The notes beneath the pieces were generated by a model. That model was not told the DNA's origin and searched no databases. It saw nothing but the letters and a program-made list of their open reading frames with translations. From Nonlabens sp. Ci31 (GTDB lineage: Bacteria; Bacteroidota; Bacteroidia; Flavobacteriales; Flavobacteriaceae): DNA of 64,000 nt. The DNA lies in assembly GCF_012974865.1 (NCBI RefSeq), contig NZ_CP043633.1, positions 2,303,001 through 2,367,000 on the forward strand. Reading direction: 5' to 3'. A program made the translations under genes and the position numbers. Positions 10,490 to 19,816 of this stretch are shown in pieces (position 1 is the first letter of the stretch; every line of letters starts with the position of its first letter).

Positions 10490-12196
10490 TTAGTGACCAG
10501 ATGCTTCTCCAGCGTTAGAAGGTATTCTTATATTTTCTACTATTTCTTGAACGTTTATGGGTGGAGCAGGAGTCATTCTAGAAATAACAATTGATACTAC
10601 AAAGTTTACAAACATGGCAACGGTTCCAAACCCTTCTGGAGAAATACCAAACCAATAACTAGATTTTAATCCTTCAACAGCTTCTTTTCCACCATCAAAT
10701 ATTCCAAATTTGAATTTCAACATATAGAAAAGCATTAATGTTAGTCCTGTGATCATACCTGCAATAGCGCCCTCCTTATTCATGCGTTTGTCAAATATTC
10801 CTAAGACAATTGCAGGAAAAAATGAGGCGGCGGCTAGTCCAAAAGCTAGTGCGACGACAGCAGCTACAAATCCTGGCGGATTGATACCAAAATAACCAGC
10901 AATAACAACAGCTACTGCAGCAGCGACACGCGCAGCGATAAGTTCTCCTTTTTCAGAAATTTTAGGGGTTAAGATTTTTTTGAATAAATCGTGAGAGATA
11001 GAAGAAGCAATTACTAATAAAAGTCCTGCAGCAGTGGATAATGCAGCGGCTAGACCACCTGCGCCTACTAAAGCAATTACCCAATTAGGCAATCTTGCAA
11101 TCTCTGGATTTGCCAGTACCATAATATCGCGGTCTATAGTCAGTTCATTCGTGCTTTTATCTGCAACGTATTGTATAACGCCATCACCATTTTTATCTTC
11201 AAACTCTATAAGACCCGTCTTTTCCCAGTTACCAAACCATTCTGGTAAATCTGCGTAGTTCTTGTTGCTTACTGTTTCTATTAAATTGACTCTTGCAAAT
11301 ACGGCAACTGCTGGAATTGTGGTGTACATAATGGCAATGAATAATAAAGCCCAACCTGCAGACTTACGCGCATCTTTTACACGTTTAACGGTAAAGAAAC
11401 GAACAATAACGTGCGGTAGTCCAGCTGTACCGGCCATTAAAGCAAGTGTTATGGCAAATATATCCATAGTAGATTTGCTTCCTGTTGTATATTCACTAAA
11501 GCCTAATTGTGCGTGCAAACCGTCTAATTTATCTAAAAGATAGGTACCATCTTCTCCTGCCTGACCTAATCCTATTTGAGGAATGACATTACCGGTCATT
11601 TCAAAAGATATAAAAATAGCAGGTACCATGAAAGCAAAAATAAGAACGCAATATTGCGCTACTTGTGTATAGGTAATTCCTTTCATGCCACCTAGAACGG
11701 CATAAAAAAGTACAATCGCCATACCTATGTAAACGCCAGTTTCGATTTCTACCTCTAGGTATCTAGAAAAAACAATTCCTACACCTCTCATCTGACCAGC
11801 AACATAAGTAAACGAGACAATTAATGCTGCAATTACAGCAACTATACGTGCTAGGTTAGAATAGTATCTGTCTCCAATAAAATCGGGTACTGTAAATTTC
11901 CCAAATTTCCTGAGATAGGGAGCGAGTAATAAGGCCATTAGCACGTATCCTCCAGTCCACCCCATTAAATATACAGATCCATCATAACCTCCAAAGGATA
12001 CAATTCCTGCTAGTGATATAAATGATGCGGCAGACATCCAGTCAGCAGCTGTTGCCATACCGTTAACGATAGGGTGAACGCCACCACCAGCAACATAAAA
12101 TTCTTTTGATGATCCTGCTCTCGCCCATATGGCTATGCCTATATAGAGTGCAAATGAGGTTCCTACGAGTATCCACGTCCAAGTTAATATTCCCAT
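10490..12196 (-). CDS. Na+:solute symporter (VC_2705-type, ActP-like)
   Basis: 568 residues with about 13 hydrophobic segments. The N-terminal pattern (FYVAGGGVHPIVNGMATAADWMSAASFISLAG) and AGGLAAALSTAAGLLLVIASSISHD are characteristic of acetate/pyruvate-type sodium:solute symporters. The gene immediately upstream encodes a DUF4212 protein, the known small subunit of the VC_2705 subfamily. An extramembrane loop near residue 310-340 contains an EF-hand-like DKNGDGVIQY. With a porin upstream and acetate/propionate activation genes nearby, uptake of short-chain acids is likely. The substrate is inferred, not shown. Confidence 0.88.
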   Translation of the reverse strand: MGILTWTWILVGTSFALYIGIAIWARAGSSKEFYVAGGGVHPIVNGMATAADWMSAASFISLAGIVSFGGYDGSVYLMGWTGGYVLMALLLAPYLRKFGKFTVPDFIGDRYYSNLARIVAVIAALIVSFTYVAGQMRGVGIVFSRYLEVEIETGVYIGMAIVLFYAVLGGMKGITYTQVAQYCVLIFAFMVPAIFISFEMTGNVIPQIGLGQAGEDGTYLLDKLDGLHAQLGFSEYTTGSKSTMDIFAITLALMAGTAGLPHVIVRFFTVKRVKDARKSAGWALLFIAIMYTTIPAVAVFARVNLIETVSNKNYADLPEWFGNWEKTGLIEFEDKNGDGVIQYVADKSTNELTIDRDIMVLANPEIARLPNWVIALVGAGGLAAALSTAAGLLLVIASSISHDLFKKILTPKISEKGELIAARVAAAVAVVIAGYFGINPPGFVAAVVALAFGLAAASFFPAIVLGIFDKRMNKEGAIAGMITGLTLMLFYMLKFKFGIFDGGKEAVEGLKSSYWFGISPEGFGTVAMFVNFVVSIVISRMTPAPPINVQEIVENIRIPSNAGEASGH

Positions 12197-12221
12197 AATA
12201 TTTTTATTTTTTTAAGTTATT

Positions 12222-12482
12222 TTATTCGTCAACTCCGTATTTTTTATCCAGTTTATTCATCAATCTTATATAGACGAATATCAGGACAACAAATACATAA
12301 ATAGATCCCTGTTGTGCAAACCAGAATCCTAATTTGAAGCCGCCCAGCCGTATGGAGTTTAATTCATCTACTAATAGAATTCCACAGACAAATGAGACGA
12401 AGAACCAGATGGTTAGTAATATGGTTAAGTACCGCAGGTTTTCCTTCCAGTAAGCCGTTGCGTTTTTTTGTTTATCAGTCAT
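12222..12482 (-). CDS. DUF4212 symporter small subunit
   Basis: 86 residues: an N-terminal KENLRYL motif, two transmembrane helices (about 17-37 and 52-72) and an ending VYIRLMNKLDKKYGVDE. This pattern is diagnostic of DUF4212, the small subunit paired with VC_2705-type symporters. It sits between the porin and the symporter with 12- and 25-base gaps, consistent with one operon. Confidence 0.9.
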   Translation of the reverse strand: MTDKQKNATAYWKENLRYLTILLTIWFFVSFVCGILLVDELNSIRLGGFKLGFWFAQQGSIYVFVVLIFVYIRLMNKLDKKYGVDE

Positions 12483-12494
12483 AATGTTTTTGTT

Positions 12495-13742
12495 TTATAA
12501 ATAAATCATCGCTTGAAGCGAAATAATATTATCTTCTATCGCACCGAAGTTTTCGGTCTTATATTCTAATGTTAGTTTGGAATTATGACCGCTCATATAA
12601 GCGTTCACACCTAGGCCCAAAGTGCTTCTATTATCAGTTACTGCGTCATAACTATGGGAACCATAGCTTACGTAAGGTTGGTATCTTGTTGATGCTTTAT
12701 CACCTTTGAAGACATAGCCTACGTGGCCGTAAAACATACTTCCAGTTCCATAGGCACTGAATAAATAGTTTTTTCCATAATTATTAGATTGAAAAACCGC
12801 GTACGCAGTTAATGCACTACCGTCATCACTTAATGGAGTGTCATAAAAAGCATCTATTGCAAAAATGGAAACATCTTCTCCTTGGAGTTCAGGCGTAGTT
12901 AAAGAGCCTGTGTTGATGACAGATCCTTTAGGATGTAAAAAGAATCCAGCTCCAACATTGAATATTTTTTTACCACCTAGATAGGTTCCTACTTTATAAG
13001 GTAAAACATTGGATTCTGAGTCAAAAAAGTGATAATCAAAATATCCTGAATATGTTTTTCCTGCGTCCTTTGAACCCAATGAGGCTCTACCGTTATAAAC
13101 AGCATCACCACCAGCGGCTGCCACACGACTGTCTAAGGAAGAAACAGCGGCATCATTTATAGCAACTCTATATTGAAGTTTACCGAATTTACCTTTTGCA
13201 AACACTCCTAAATGACGTGCAAATTGATCTGATAGCCCAATGGTAGCCCATGACTGACGATGGTTGTCTAACGTCATCATGTTTAAAGTGCTTTGATTAT
13301 TTAATCTTGAAATACCATTAAAATAATGTAACCCACCACCTACGGTATGATCAGTTCCTAAACTATATTGTGCCCAGACATCATGAAAAAAGAGTTGAGA
13401 TCCATCTCCTTTTCCTGTTGGACTTAGGGTGGAGCTGGTTACATTATTAAGGCCAAAATGAGTTAAAATTAAAAAGTTCTTGTTGATTTGTGCATACATC
13501 AAAACACGAGCGCGCCTTAAATTAAAATTTAACTTGCTGTTTTCATTACCATTGGAGTCTACTGTCTCATCTGTATTATAATTAGCTTGAACTTGTGCCC
13601 ATGATATGAAACGCAGGTATTTTGATCCATCTTCATTGAATTTATAGGTAAGCCCTCCTGTATAATCAGGAGAGCCTTGGGCAATCATAAATTGATAGGA
13701 TAGGAAAGATAATCCCAACAGTATTAAAGTTTGTTTTCTCAT
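12495..13742 (-). CDS. Outer-membrane porin (OprO/P-like)
   Basis: 415 residues with a signal peptide ending near residue 22 (FLSYQFMIAQG) and alternating beta-strand segments throughout. The last residue run (ISLQAMIYL) is a typical outer-membrane strand. The segment LRFISWAQVQANYN and following RRARVLMYAQINKNF resemble phosphate-selective-type porins of Bacteroidota. As first gene of the porin-DUF4212-symporter operon it probably admits the same small acid through the outer membrane. Confidence 0.78.
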   Translation of the reverse strand: MRKQTLILLGLSFLSYQFMIAQGSPDYTGGLTYKFNEDGSKYLRFISWAQVQANYNTDETVDSNGNENSKLNFNLRRARVLMYAQINKNFLILTHFGLNNVTSSTLSPTGKGDGSQLFFHDVWAQYSLGTDHTVGGGLHYFNGISRLNNQSTLNMMTLDNHRQSWATIGLSDQFARHLGVFAKGKFGKLQYRVAINDAAVSSLDSRVAAAGGDAVYNGRASLGSKDAGKTYSGYFDYHFFDSESNVLPYKVGTYLGGKKIFNVGAGFFLHPKGSVINTGSLTTPELQGEDVSIFAIDAFYDTPLSDDGSALTAYAVFQSNNYGKNYLFSAYGTGSMFYGHVGYVFKGDKASTRYQPYVSYGSHSYDAVTDNRSTLGLGVNAYMSGHNSKLTLEYKTENFGAIEDNIISLQAMIYL

Positions 13743-13770
13743 AAAGTTTTAAGGTTTAGTGAATGACTAA

Positions 13771-13786
13771 ATTGGTTTTGTATGCA
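13771..13786. promoter_or_regulatory. 16-bp motif before the porin operon, same as at 6987-7002
   Basis: ATTGGTTTTGTATGCA is the exact reverse complement of the motif in the propionate/acetate promoter. It sits 29 bases upstream of the porin start codon. A chance 16-bp match in the two relevant promoter regions is very unlikely, so a shared regulator-binding site is inferred. Confidence 0.6.
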
Positions 13787-13852
13787 CCGCTAAACTCCTA
13801 AAAACAATCTGTTAATTAAAAATCAATATACTTAATTGGTAAATACCTATAG

Positions 13853-14272
13853 TTAATCTTTGAAACGCTCCCATTTTATGAGCATAAATTTATCTCCTAG
13901 TTCGGTAACAACAACACCAGCACCTTTGATATTGATGGTATTAGTAAAATACTCCCCTAACTCGATACCGTTTAAGATCTTGTAAGTGGGATGGTAATTA
14001 GAATTATAGGGACGTTTGATATTGTATTTTTTTACCCAATTCATGATACTCACATGGGAGATTCCTAGAATACGCTCGATCTCGCGATAGGATAAGCCTT
14101 CTAAATATAACTGAAGTGATTTATTTACGTAATAATCATCAATTTTCTTTCCTATCTTATTGACAGAGAAGAAGTATTGACATTCTTTACACTTGTATCG
14201 TTGTCTGTTATTTACAATCCCACTTTTAATGTTTCTATCAGAATTGCAATTAGGACATATTTGAATTTTCAT
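13853..14272 (-). CDS. Zinc-ribbon / HTH protein resembling an IS1-type transposase N-terminus
   Basis: 139 residues. The N-terminal zinc ribbon has CPNCNSDRNIKSG and RYKCKECQYFF (four cysteines). A helix-turn-helix follows (YLEGLSYREIERILGISHVSIMNWVKKY, about residues 54-81), as in InsA/IS1-family N-terminal regions. No DDE catalytic domain follows; instead there is a short C-terminal domain ending FMLIKWERFKD. The lack of IS ends and its place beside two acid-use operons suggest a domesticated DNA-binding regulator. TAATTTAGCA occurs twice just upstream (14279, 14298), a possible own operator. Confidence 0.75.
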   Translation of the reverse strand: MKIQICPNCNSDRNIKSGIVNNRQRYKCKECQYFFSVNKIGKKIDDYYVNKSLQLYLEGLSYREIERILGISHVSIMNWVKKYNIKRPYNSNYHPTYKILNGIELGEYFTNTINIKGAGVVVTELGDKFMLIKWERFKD

Positions 14273-14772
14273 ATATACTAATTTAGCATAAATATATTAA
14301 TTTAGCAATATAATTGATATTTATAGATAAGAATTAACTGATTTTATTATAAATGAATAATGTAAAATCCAACCTGACTAATTTTAAAATATTTAAATCA
14401 GTCAGAATTATGATGGGTATAATCTTAGAAAATTTAAGTGTTTTATAAATTTTAAACGTCTGAAATGGAACTATTATATGTTCAGACAAGCAAATTAGTC
14501 CTCTATAAAAAGTGTCTTTTTATATCCGTATAATACCATTATGAATTTTAAATGTCGGTGTAATAAATTGATTTTTTTTTGTTTTAATAAGGCTAAAAAT
14601 ACAAGCATAGCCTTTGTCACGGTTCTATTTTTCAACGATAGAAAAATAAAAAAGAAACAATTTATAACGACATTTGATGCTCAATTTGGTGTCAGTTGGA
14701 CTTATTAAATTACTATTCAATGTAAAAAAATAGCTTATAAGGTATCCAGCGGTACAATTCTTAGAAAGTCGA
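14273..14772. other. Intergenic region, AT-rich
   Basis: About 500 bases between the zinc-ribbon gene and the PBP1A stop. The first 40 bases hold the direct repeat TAATTTAGCA (14279-14288, 14298-14307) and a TATATTTA-type promoter for the zinc-ribbon gene. The rest is AT-rich with no convincing ORF or RNA seen. Confidence 0.6.
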
Positions 14773-17124
14773 TCACAACTCCTTAGTAGGTTCAACGGCA
14801 GGTAAAGGGACCGCAAGGCTATCCATCAAAACACTGTCTATCTTAATGGGTGGATTTGCTAATAAGGAATCTCTGATTCTTAGACTTTCTAAGTATATAC
14901 TATCATTTTTATAATAGCTAGTAGACTCTAAAGCGTTTTTCTCACTGTATTCAGGACAGGAAAAGTAGGGTTGGTCGTATTCAAAATTAGTCAACAAGGG
15001 GTTCTTCCAACTGCTTAAACTTTTAAACATAGATGCTACCATAGGCATTGCGGTTCCAGCGCCACTACCCATGTAAGTGCTTTCAAAATGGACTCGCTTA
15101 TCTCGAGCGCCTACCCAGGAACCTATCACTATTTCTGGGGAGCAAGCAATAAACCAACCGTCTCCATTATTTTGTGTGGTACCTGTTTTTCCTATGATGT
15201 TATAAGGAATCTCATAATTGCTAAATCCAGCACCAGTTCCATTTGTCAAAACTTCTCCCATCATTTGTTGAAGTTTTTTCACACTGTGTCTACTCGCCAC
15301 ATTGCCTTCATATTTGGGCTTTGCTTGGTACAAAATAGTTCCTTTTTGATCGGTTATGGTTTGAATCATGTAGGGTTTTATAAGACTTCCACCATTAGAA
15401 ATGCTCGCGTATGCGGTTACCATTTCCATTAAGCTAATAGGAGCTGTTCCCAAAACTATAGAAGGAACCTCTGGAATATCAGAGGTAATGCCCATTTTTT
15501 TTGCTTTTTTGATCGTATTTGGAACACCTACTTGTAATTGCAATGTTGCTGATACGGTATTTACACTATTAGCTAGTGCACCGTGTAAACTGTAGCTGCC
15601 TCCATAGGTGCCGTTGCTATTTTTGGGTTGCCAGTCTTCGTATTTACTATACTTACGAAGGGAGTTGTCGTAATAAGTGCACGGATCAACTCCTTGCTCT
15701 AAGGCCGTGAGATAGGTGATAGGTTTGAACGTAGAGCCTACCTGATTTTTACCTTTTATGTTATCTATTTGTGAGAATCCGTAATCAATACCGCCTAAAT
15801 ACCCCATAATGGCGCCACTACGGCTGTTCATAGCGAGAATACCCGTGTGTAAACGCACTAACGAACTGATAATACTGTCTTCTACAGTCTGCTGTCGCAG
15901 CTCAAATCCTTTTCCTATTTTCCAGTACCTTCTCGCTTGAGTTTTTTGCAGGTATTGGTTGATTTCGTTTTCTGTTTTTCCTTCGGCAAGCATTTTTTTG
16001 ACAATTGGCTGAATGGACATCAGGTTTGACATAAAGGCTTGCTTTCCACCTTCAGTGGTTTTACTGGTCCAGTTCTTATCCATCAAGTTTTGCAACCTGA
16101 GCATTTGTCGTTCCATGGATTGCTCTGCATATTTCTGAATATTAGGTTGCAGCGTAGTGTAAACCTGTAAACCGTCTAATTCTAGATCATAAATTTCTCC
16201 ATTAGGAGCAGGATGATTTGCTGCCCAAGAGTTAAATTCTGCTCTGACGTAATCTTTGTAATATCCAGAAAGCGAAGAGTTTTTTTGAGCTGGACTGTAT
16301 CTAAGTGTCAACTCCGTTGTAGCGACATCAGCCTCTTTCTGAGTAATGGCGCTATTTTTTACCATTTGCGCCAGCACAACGTTTCTACGGTTTGTCGAGT
16401 TGATAGGGTTTTTTCTTGGATTGTAATAGGTGGGTGCTTTGAGGACTCCTACCAGTGTGGCACATTCTGAAAGGCTTAAATTTGAAGGGGTCTTACTGAA
16501 AAATCGTTGTGCAGACTTCTCGATCCCGTAAAGGTTTTCACCAAAGGATACGGTATTAAAATACAGTAACAGCAGTTCTTCTTTAGTATAAATTTTCTCT
16601 AAACGTTTTGCTATAATAAGTTCCCGCATCTTATTGATGGGTGTACTCAATAGCCACATTTCTTTGCGGCCAAAAATATTTTTTGCTATTTGCTGGGTAA
16701 TGGTACTACCGCCGCCTTTTCCTTGTTGCATTAAAATAGACTTTACAAAAACTCGGGCATAACTTTTATAGTCGATACCTGAATGATCGTAAAATCGCAC
16801 ATCTTCTGTGGCTACTAATGCCTTTATCAGATATGGATTTAATTCTAAGGAATCAATATTACTGCGATTTTGAAGATAGAAATAGGCGATAGGCTTTTTA
16901 TCACTTCCATAAACGGTAGATGTTACTGGGTTTTCAAGCTTGGCCAATTCCTTTTCATTGGGCACATGACCGAATAGTCCCATATAAGTACCTAAAAACA
17001 AAATCGCGACAAAAGAAACACCTGCAAGCATCAAATAACCTAGGGACTTAAATGGATGCTTTTTCAAATAATTGAAAAAGCTCGTTGCTTTAGCGGCTAT
17101 TTTTTGTCGAAATGATGTTGCCAT
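14773..17124 (-). CDS. mrcA: Penicillin-binding protein 1A
   Basis: 783 residues with a cytoplasmic start, one membrane anchor (about 29-48), a GT51 glycosyltransferase domain (ATEDVRFYDHSGID with the catalytic glutamate, then GGSTITQQIAKN) and a transpeptidase domain with GSTFKP (serine nucleophile, SxxK), SVN and KTGTT. It polymerises and crosslinks peptidoglycan at the inner membrane. The tail (residues about 735-783) is Pro/Asp-rich and low in complexity. It is monocistronic, with long flanking gaps. Confidence 0.95.
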   Translation of the reverse strand: MATSFRQKIAAKATSFFNYLKKHPFKSLGYLMLAGVSFVAILFLGTYMGLFGHVPNEKELAKLENPVTSTVYGSDKKPIAYFYLQNRSNIDSLELNPYLIKALVATEDVRFYDHSGIDYKSYARVFVKSILMQQGKGGGSTITQQIAKNIFGRKEMWLLSTPINKMRELIIAKRLEKIYTKEELLLLYFNTVSFGENLYGIEKSAQRFFSKTPSNLSLSECATLVGVLKAPTYYNPRKNPINSTNRRNVVLAQMVKNSAITQKEADVATTELTLRYSPAQKNSSLSGYYKDYVRAEFNSWAANHPAPNGEIYDLELDGLQVYTTLQPNIQKYAEQSMERQMLRLQNLMDKNWTSKTTEGGKQAFMSNLMSIQPIVKKMLAEGKTENEINQYLQKTQARRYWKIGKGFELRQQTVEDSIISSLVRLHTGILAMNSRSGAIMGYLGGIDYGFSQIDNIKGKNQVGSTFKPITYLTALEQGVDPCTYYDNSLRKYSKYEDWQPKNSNGTYGGSYSLHGALANSVNTVSATLQLQVGVPNTIKKAKKMGITSDIPEVPSIVLGTAPISLMEMVTAYASISNGGSLIKPYMIQTITDQKGTILYQAKPKYEGNVASRHSVKKLQQMMGEVLTNGTGAGFSNYEIPYNIIGKTGTTQNNGDGWFIACSPEIVIGSWVGARDKRVHFESTYMGSGAGTAMPMVASMFKSLSSWKNPLLTNFEYDQPYFSCPEYSEKNALESTSYYKNDSIYLESLRIRDSLLANPPIKIDSVLMDSLAVPLPAVEPTKEL

Positions 17125-17556
17125 AATTTGAAAATTCTAAAGGAATATTTGAAACGAATGTAGCTTGTTTTACAGTAGTAAGTTCAACTTTTATGATTCC
17201 CATTGTTTTTATTTAATATCTGAATGATACAAATAATAAGGAGTAGTTCCATGTTGATATAAACAACAATCCTCTGCTACCTAGTATTTAAGCCATTGAA
17301 AGATTTAGGAAAGAGAATGTTATTTGGTGAATAGCTAAAAACATGGACCTCTTACTCCAGCTATGTCCTATTGCAACTAAGCTTATTACTACTTTGAAAG
17401 TGAAGACCTGCACACAGGAGGGAATTATTTTGATGAGTCTATTAGATAATTACCAAGCACTGCTATGACGACAGAACCAAGCGTTCAGACAAACAATACT
17501 ACAGGAGTTCATATTTTTTCACATCTCCTATATACATAGGAATCATCTTAAATTTC
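17125..17556. other. Intergenic region upstream of PBP1A
   Basis: On the minus strand, ORF-free sequence with TACATTCG about 35 bases before the PBP1A start as a possible -7 box. Apart from this I see no gene or recognisable RNA. Confidence 0.5.
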
Positions 17557-17600
17557 ATGATTTAAGTCATTGGTATTCCTTTAGGTAACAGCTAGTTTTA
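17557..17600 (+). promoter_or_regulatory. Crp/Fnr-type promoter before a long leader
   Basis: Dyad TGATTTAAGTCA (17558-17569) inside ATGATTTAAGTCAT, 23 nt, then TAGTTTTA (17593-17600). This is the spacing shared by the other Crp/Fnr-like promoters in the window. The nearest start codon is about 270 bases downstream. Confidence 0.6.
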
Positions 17601-17868
17601 CAGATGAGCTGTTATAAATAAAGAAAAGCCATCTAGTCACACGACGATTTCTAGGCCGTAGAAGTTTGTTGAAGTAGTAATAAAGTATACATCTAAGTAG
17701 CATATAGAACTAGGGGTTGATTCCTACCGTTTCAATGTGACTTATTTATTCACCTCTAGAAACACCTCTGTAGAAAAATAAATCGCAGACTAATCAAGTC
17801 GGACGAACTCCTAAAAGGCGTGAGGTGTGCAGCGATAATGTCTCCGTATAAAATTAAATATCTATATA
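17601..17868 (+). other. ORF-free 268-base leader or possible RNA
   Basis: Between the 17593 promoter box and the 126-residue gene there are stops in all forward frames. It begins near a hairpin with arms AACAGCT / AGCTGTT (17587-17632). It could be a long 5' UTR, a small RNA, or remnants of a lost gene; I cannot tell which. Confidence 0.4.
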
Positions 17869-18249
17869 ATGAAAAAACAAAAAACATTAGGCATTTGGAT
17901 GGATCATTCTACTGCAAATTTGATAGACTTAGAGTCTAAAAAAGACAATCATTCGATAGTATCAGATTTTACTTTTGACACACAAGAAGAGGCCTTGAGT
18001 AGAAGTGAAAACCTGATGCATAACAAAAGACAGCAAATGCATGAAGCTTACTACAAGAAAATTGCAGCTGTTATTTTAAAATTTGAACACGTGCTTTTAT
18101 TTGGTCCAACCAATGCAAAAACAGAACTGTATAATTACGTGAATGCCGATTTACGTTTTAAGCATATAAAAATAGAAACTAAAGCGGCCGATAAAATGAC
18201 CGAGAACAAGAAGGTTGCTTTTGTTAGGAATTATTTTGAACATCTATAA
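17869..18249 (+). CDS. Conserved 126-residue protein, possibly eRF1/Pelota-domain-like
   Basis: Begins MKKQKTLGIWMDHSTANLIDL and has a central AAVILKFEHVLLFGPTNAKTELYNYV segment. This pattern is common in Bacteroidota stress clusters and resembles a bacterial version of the archaeo-eukaryotic release-factor third domain. No signal peptide or membrane segment. The catalytic role, if any, is unknown. It probably uses the Crp/Fnr-like promoter at 17557 with a long leader. Confidence 0.6.
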   Translation: MKKQKTLGIWMDHSTANLIDLESKKDNHSIVSDFTFDTQEEALSRSENLMHNKRQQMHEAYYKKIAAVILKFEHVLLFGPTNAKTELYNYVNADLRFKHIKIETKAADKMTENKKVAFVRNYFEHL

Positions 18250-18267
18250 AACAGTTCCTGATATATA

Positions 18268-19578
18268 TTAGTTGGTATCTGATTTTGTCCCGTAAAACTT
18301 GTCAAATATCACGCATGCTGTCAAATCACCGGTTACATTAACAGCAGTCCTAAACATTCCTAAAATACGATCAATACCTATAATGATTATTAGGCCATCA
18401 ATAGGAATGCCTGCGCTTTGTAATACAGATGCAAGAATAATAACGCCACCCCCAGGAATAGCAGGTGTCCCTATAGAAGCTGCTACCACTGTAAAGGTGA
18501 TTAATAGAAGACTCATCACAGACAATTCTATACCATAGGCTTGCGCCATAAATAAAGTGGTCACACATTGGAACAATGCCGTTCCATCCATATTGATGGT
18601 AGCGCCAATAGGGACGACAAAGTCACTGATATGTGAAGATACTCCTAACTCTTCATCAGCTGTTTTCATAGAAATGGGCATCACTGCTGCCGAGCTTGCT
18701 GTGGAAAAGGCGAGTAGTTGAGGTTCTTTGATCGCTTTTAAAAAGGCAAACGGATTCTTATTAGTAACTACTGATACCAGTATCAAATAGAATATCAATA
18801 ATACGAGCAGGCCTATAATTACCACAATCATGTAATACCCGAGACCAAGGAATATTTCAATACTGGTTCTTGAGAGTAAGGCAGCCATTAAACCAAAAAC
18901 GGCGTAAGGAACGAGCATCATTGCCCAGGACACTACAATCATGCATATTTTTTGAATGGCTTCAGAAAACCGAACGATAGGCTTTGCTGTTTCTGTACGA
19001 AGTTGGGTAATTGCTACACCTATAATAATGGTAAAAATGACCACACCCAACATTTCTCCTGTTAGAATAGACTCCATCGGATTATTAGGAATAAGGTTAG
19101 ATATCGCGTTAGGAATGTTACCGATAATATCCGTTTGTTCATCAGGCACTATTGGGCTCTGACCACTGTTAGGAAACCCACCTAGCTCAAAAATATATTG
19201 ACCAGGTTTCAAAATTAGTGTTACAACTACTCCTATCACTATGGCTATGGATGTGGTAAAAATGAAATATAACAACAATCGAAGACCAAAGGTTTTAAGG
19301 TTATCTGACGTGTTCCCTACAATTCCAGTAATTATGGATGTAAATATCAATGGAATCATAATCATTTGAACCATTCTCATAAAAATCTTACCAGGAAGGT
19401 CCAACCAATCAGCCATCAGCAAACTCATGTTTTCTGGAACTAATCCTGTTGATGGATTGAGTAGAACTCCTATTCCAGCCCCTAAAAGGAGGCCGATAAT
19501 TACTTTAAGCCACAAACGGCCTTTAATAAGCTGATCTAAATGAACAGATAGGTTATTAAGAGATCTGAATTCTATCAT
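18268..19578 (-). CDS. Dicarboxylate/amino acid:cation symporter (DAACS, GltP/DctA type)
   Basis: 436 residues from MIEFRSLNNLS; the longer frame would need a TTG start inside an inverted repeat. Family signatures are clear: AFSTASSAAVMPISMKTAD (serine-rich hairpin), PIGATINMDGTALFQ, TPAIPGGGVIILASVL and DRILGMFRTAVNVTGD. Eight or more membrane segments plus two re-entrant loops are expected. It imports glutamate or C4-dicarboxylates with Na+ or H+. Its stop codon lies 19 bases from the stop of the convergent upstream gene. Confidence 0.93.
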   Translation of the reverse strand: MIEFRSLNNLSVHLDQLIKGRLWLKVIIGLLLGAGIGVLLNPSTGLVPENMSLLMADWLDLPGKIFMRMVQMIMIPLIFTSIITGIVGNTSDNLKTFGLRLLLYFIFTTSIAIVIGVVVTLILKPGQYIFELGGFPNSGQSPIVPDEQTDIIGNIPNAISNLIPNNPMESILTGEMLGVVIFTIIIGVAITQLRTETAKPIVRFSEAIQKICMIVVSWAMMLVPYAVFGLMAALLSRTSIEIFLGLGYYMIVVIIGLLVLLIFYLILVSVVTNKNPFAFLKAIKEPQLLAFSTASSAAVMPISMKTADEELGVSSHISDFVVPIGATINMDGTALFQCVTTLFMAQAYGIELSVMSLLLITFTVVAASIGTPAIPGGGVIILASVLQSAGIPIDGLIIIIGIDRILGMFRTAVNVTGDLTACVIFDKFYGTKSDTN

Positions 19579-19591
19579 ATATTTATTCTTA

Positions 19592-19616
19592 ATGTTTGAT
19601 AAGAGTATCAAAACAT
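19592..19616. promoter_or_regulatory. Inverted repeat before the DAACS gene
   Basis: TTTGATA-AGAG-TATCAAA (19595-19612), extended by ATG/CAT at the ends. It begins 14 bases upstream of the start codon. This is a repressor-like position, or a leader hairpin; the spacing differs from the Crp/Fnr-like sites in the window. Confidence 0.4.
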
Positions 19617-19738
19617 TGGTTGCTTTTTATCTATTTAAAAATGAGGCGCTTTATAATCATGTCTTATAAAAACTAATACGGCAGGTGTTTATACCCGATA
19701 CCAAAGTAAAATTGGGATGCTTAGGTGGTTTTTATTTC

Positions 19739-19754
19739 CGCTTTCGCGAAAGCG
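19739..19754. repeat. Palindrome CGCTTTCGCGAAAGCG, intergenic
   Basis: Perfect copy with flanks extending the dyad (TTTC / GAAA), between the DAACS and WG-repeat genes. Confidence 0.95.
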
Positions 19755-19816
19755 AAACAAACAACTATAAACGAGACCACAATAGACTTTAAAACTTGAT
19801 ATAAACAACCTTTTAC

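Noticed and set aside
14625..14816. Minus-strand ORF of 63 residues overlapping the PBP1A end
   Set aside because: Shadow of the PBP1A 3' end in another frame, with no signal of its own.
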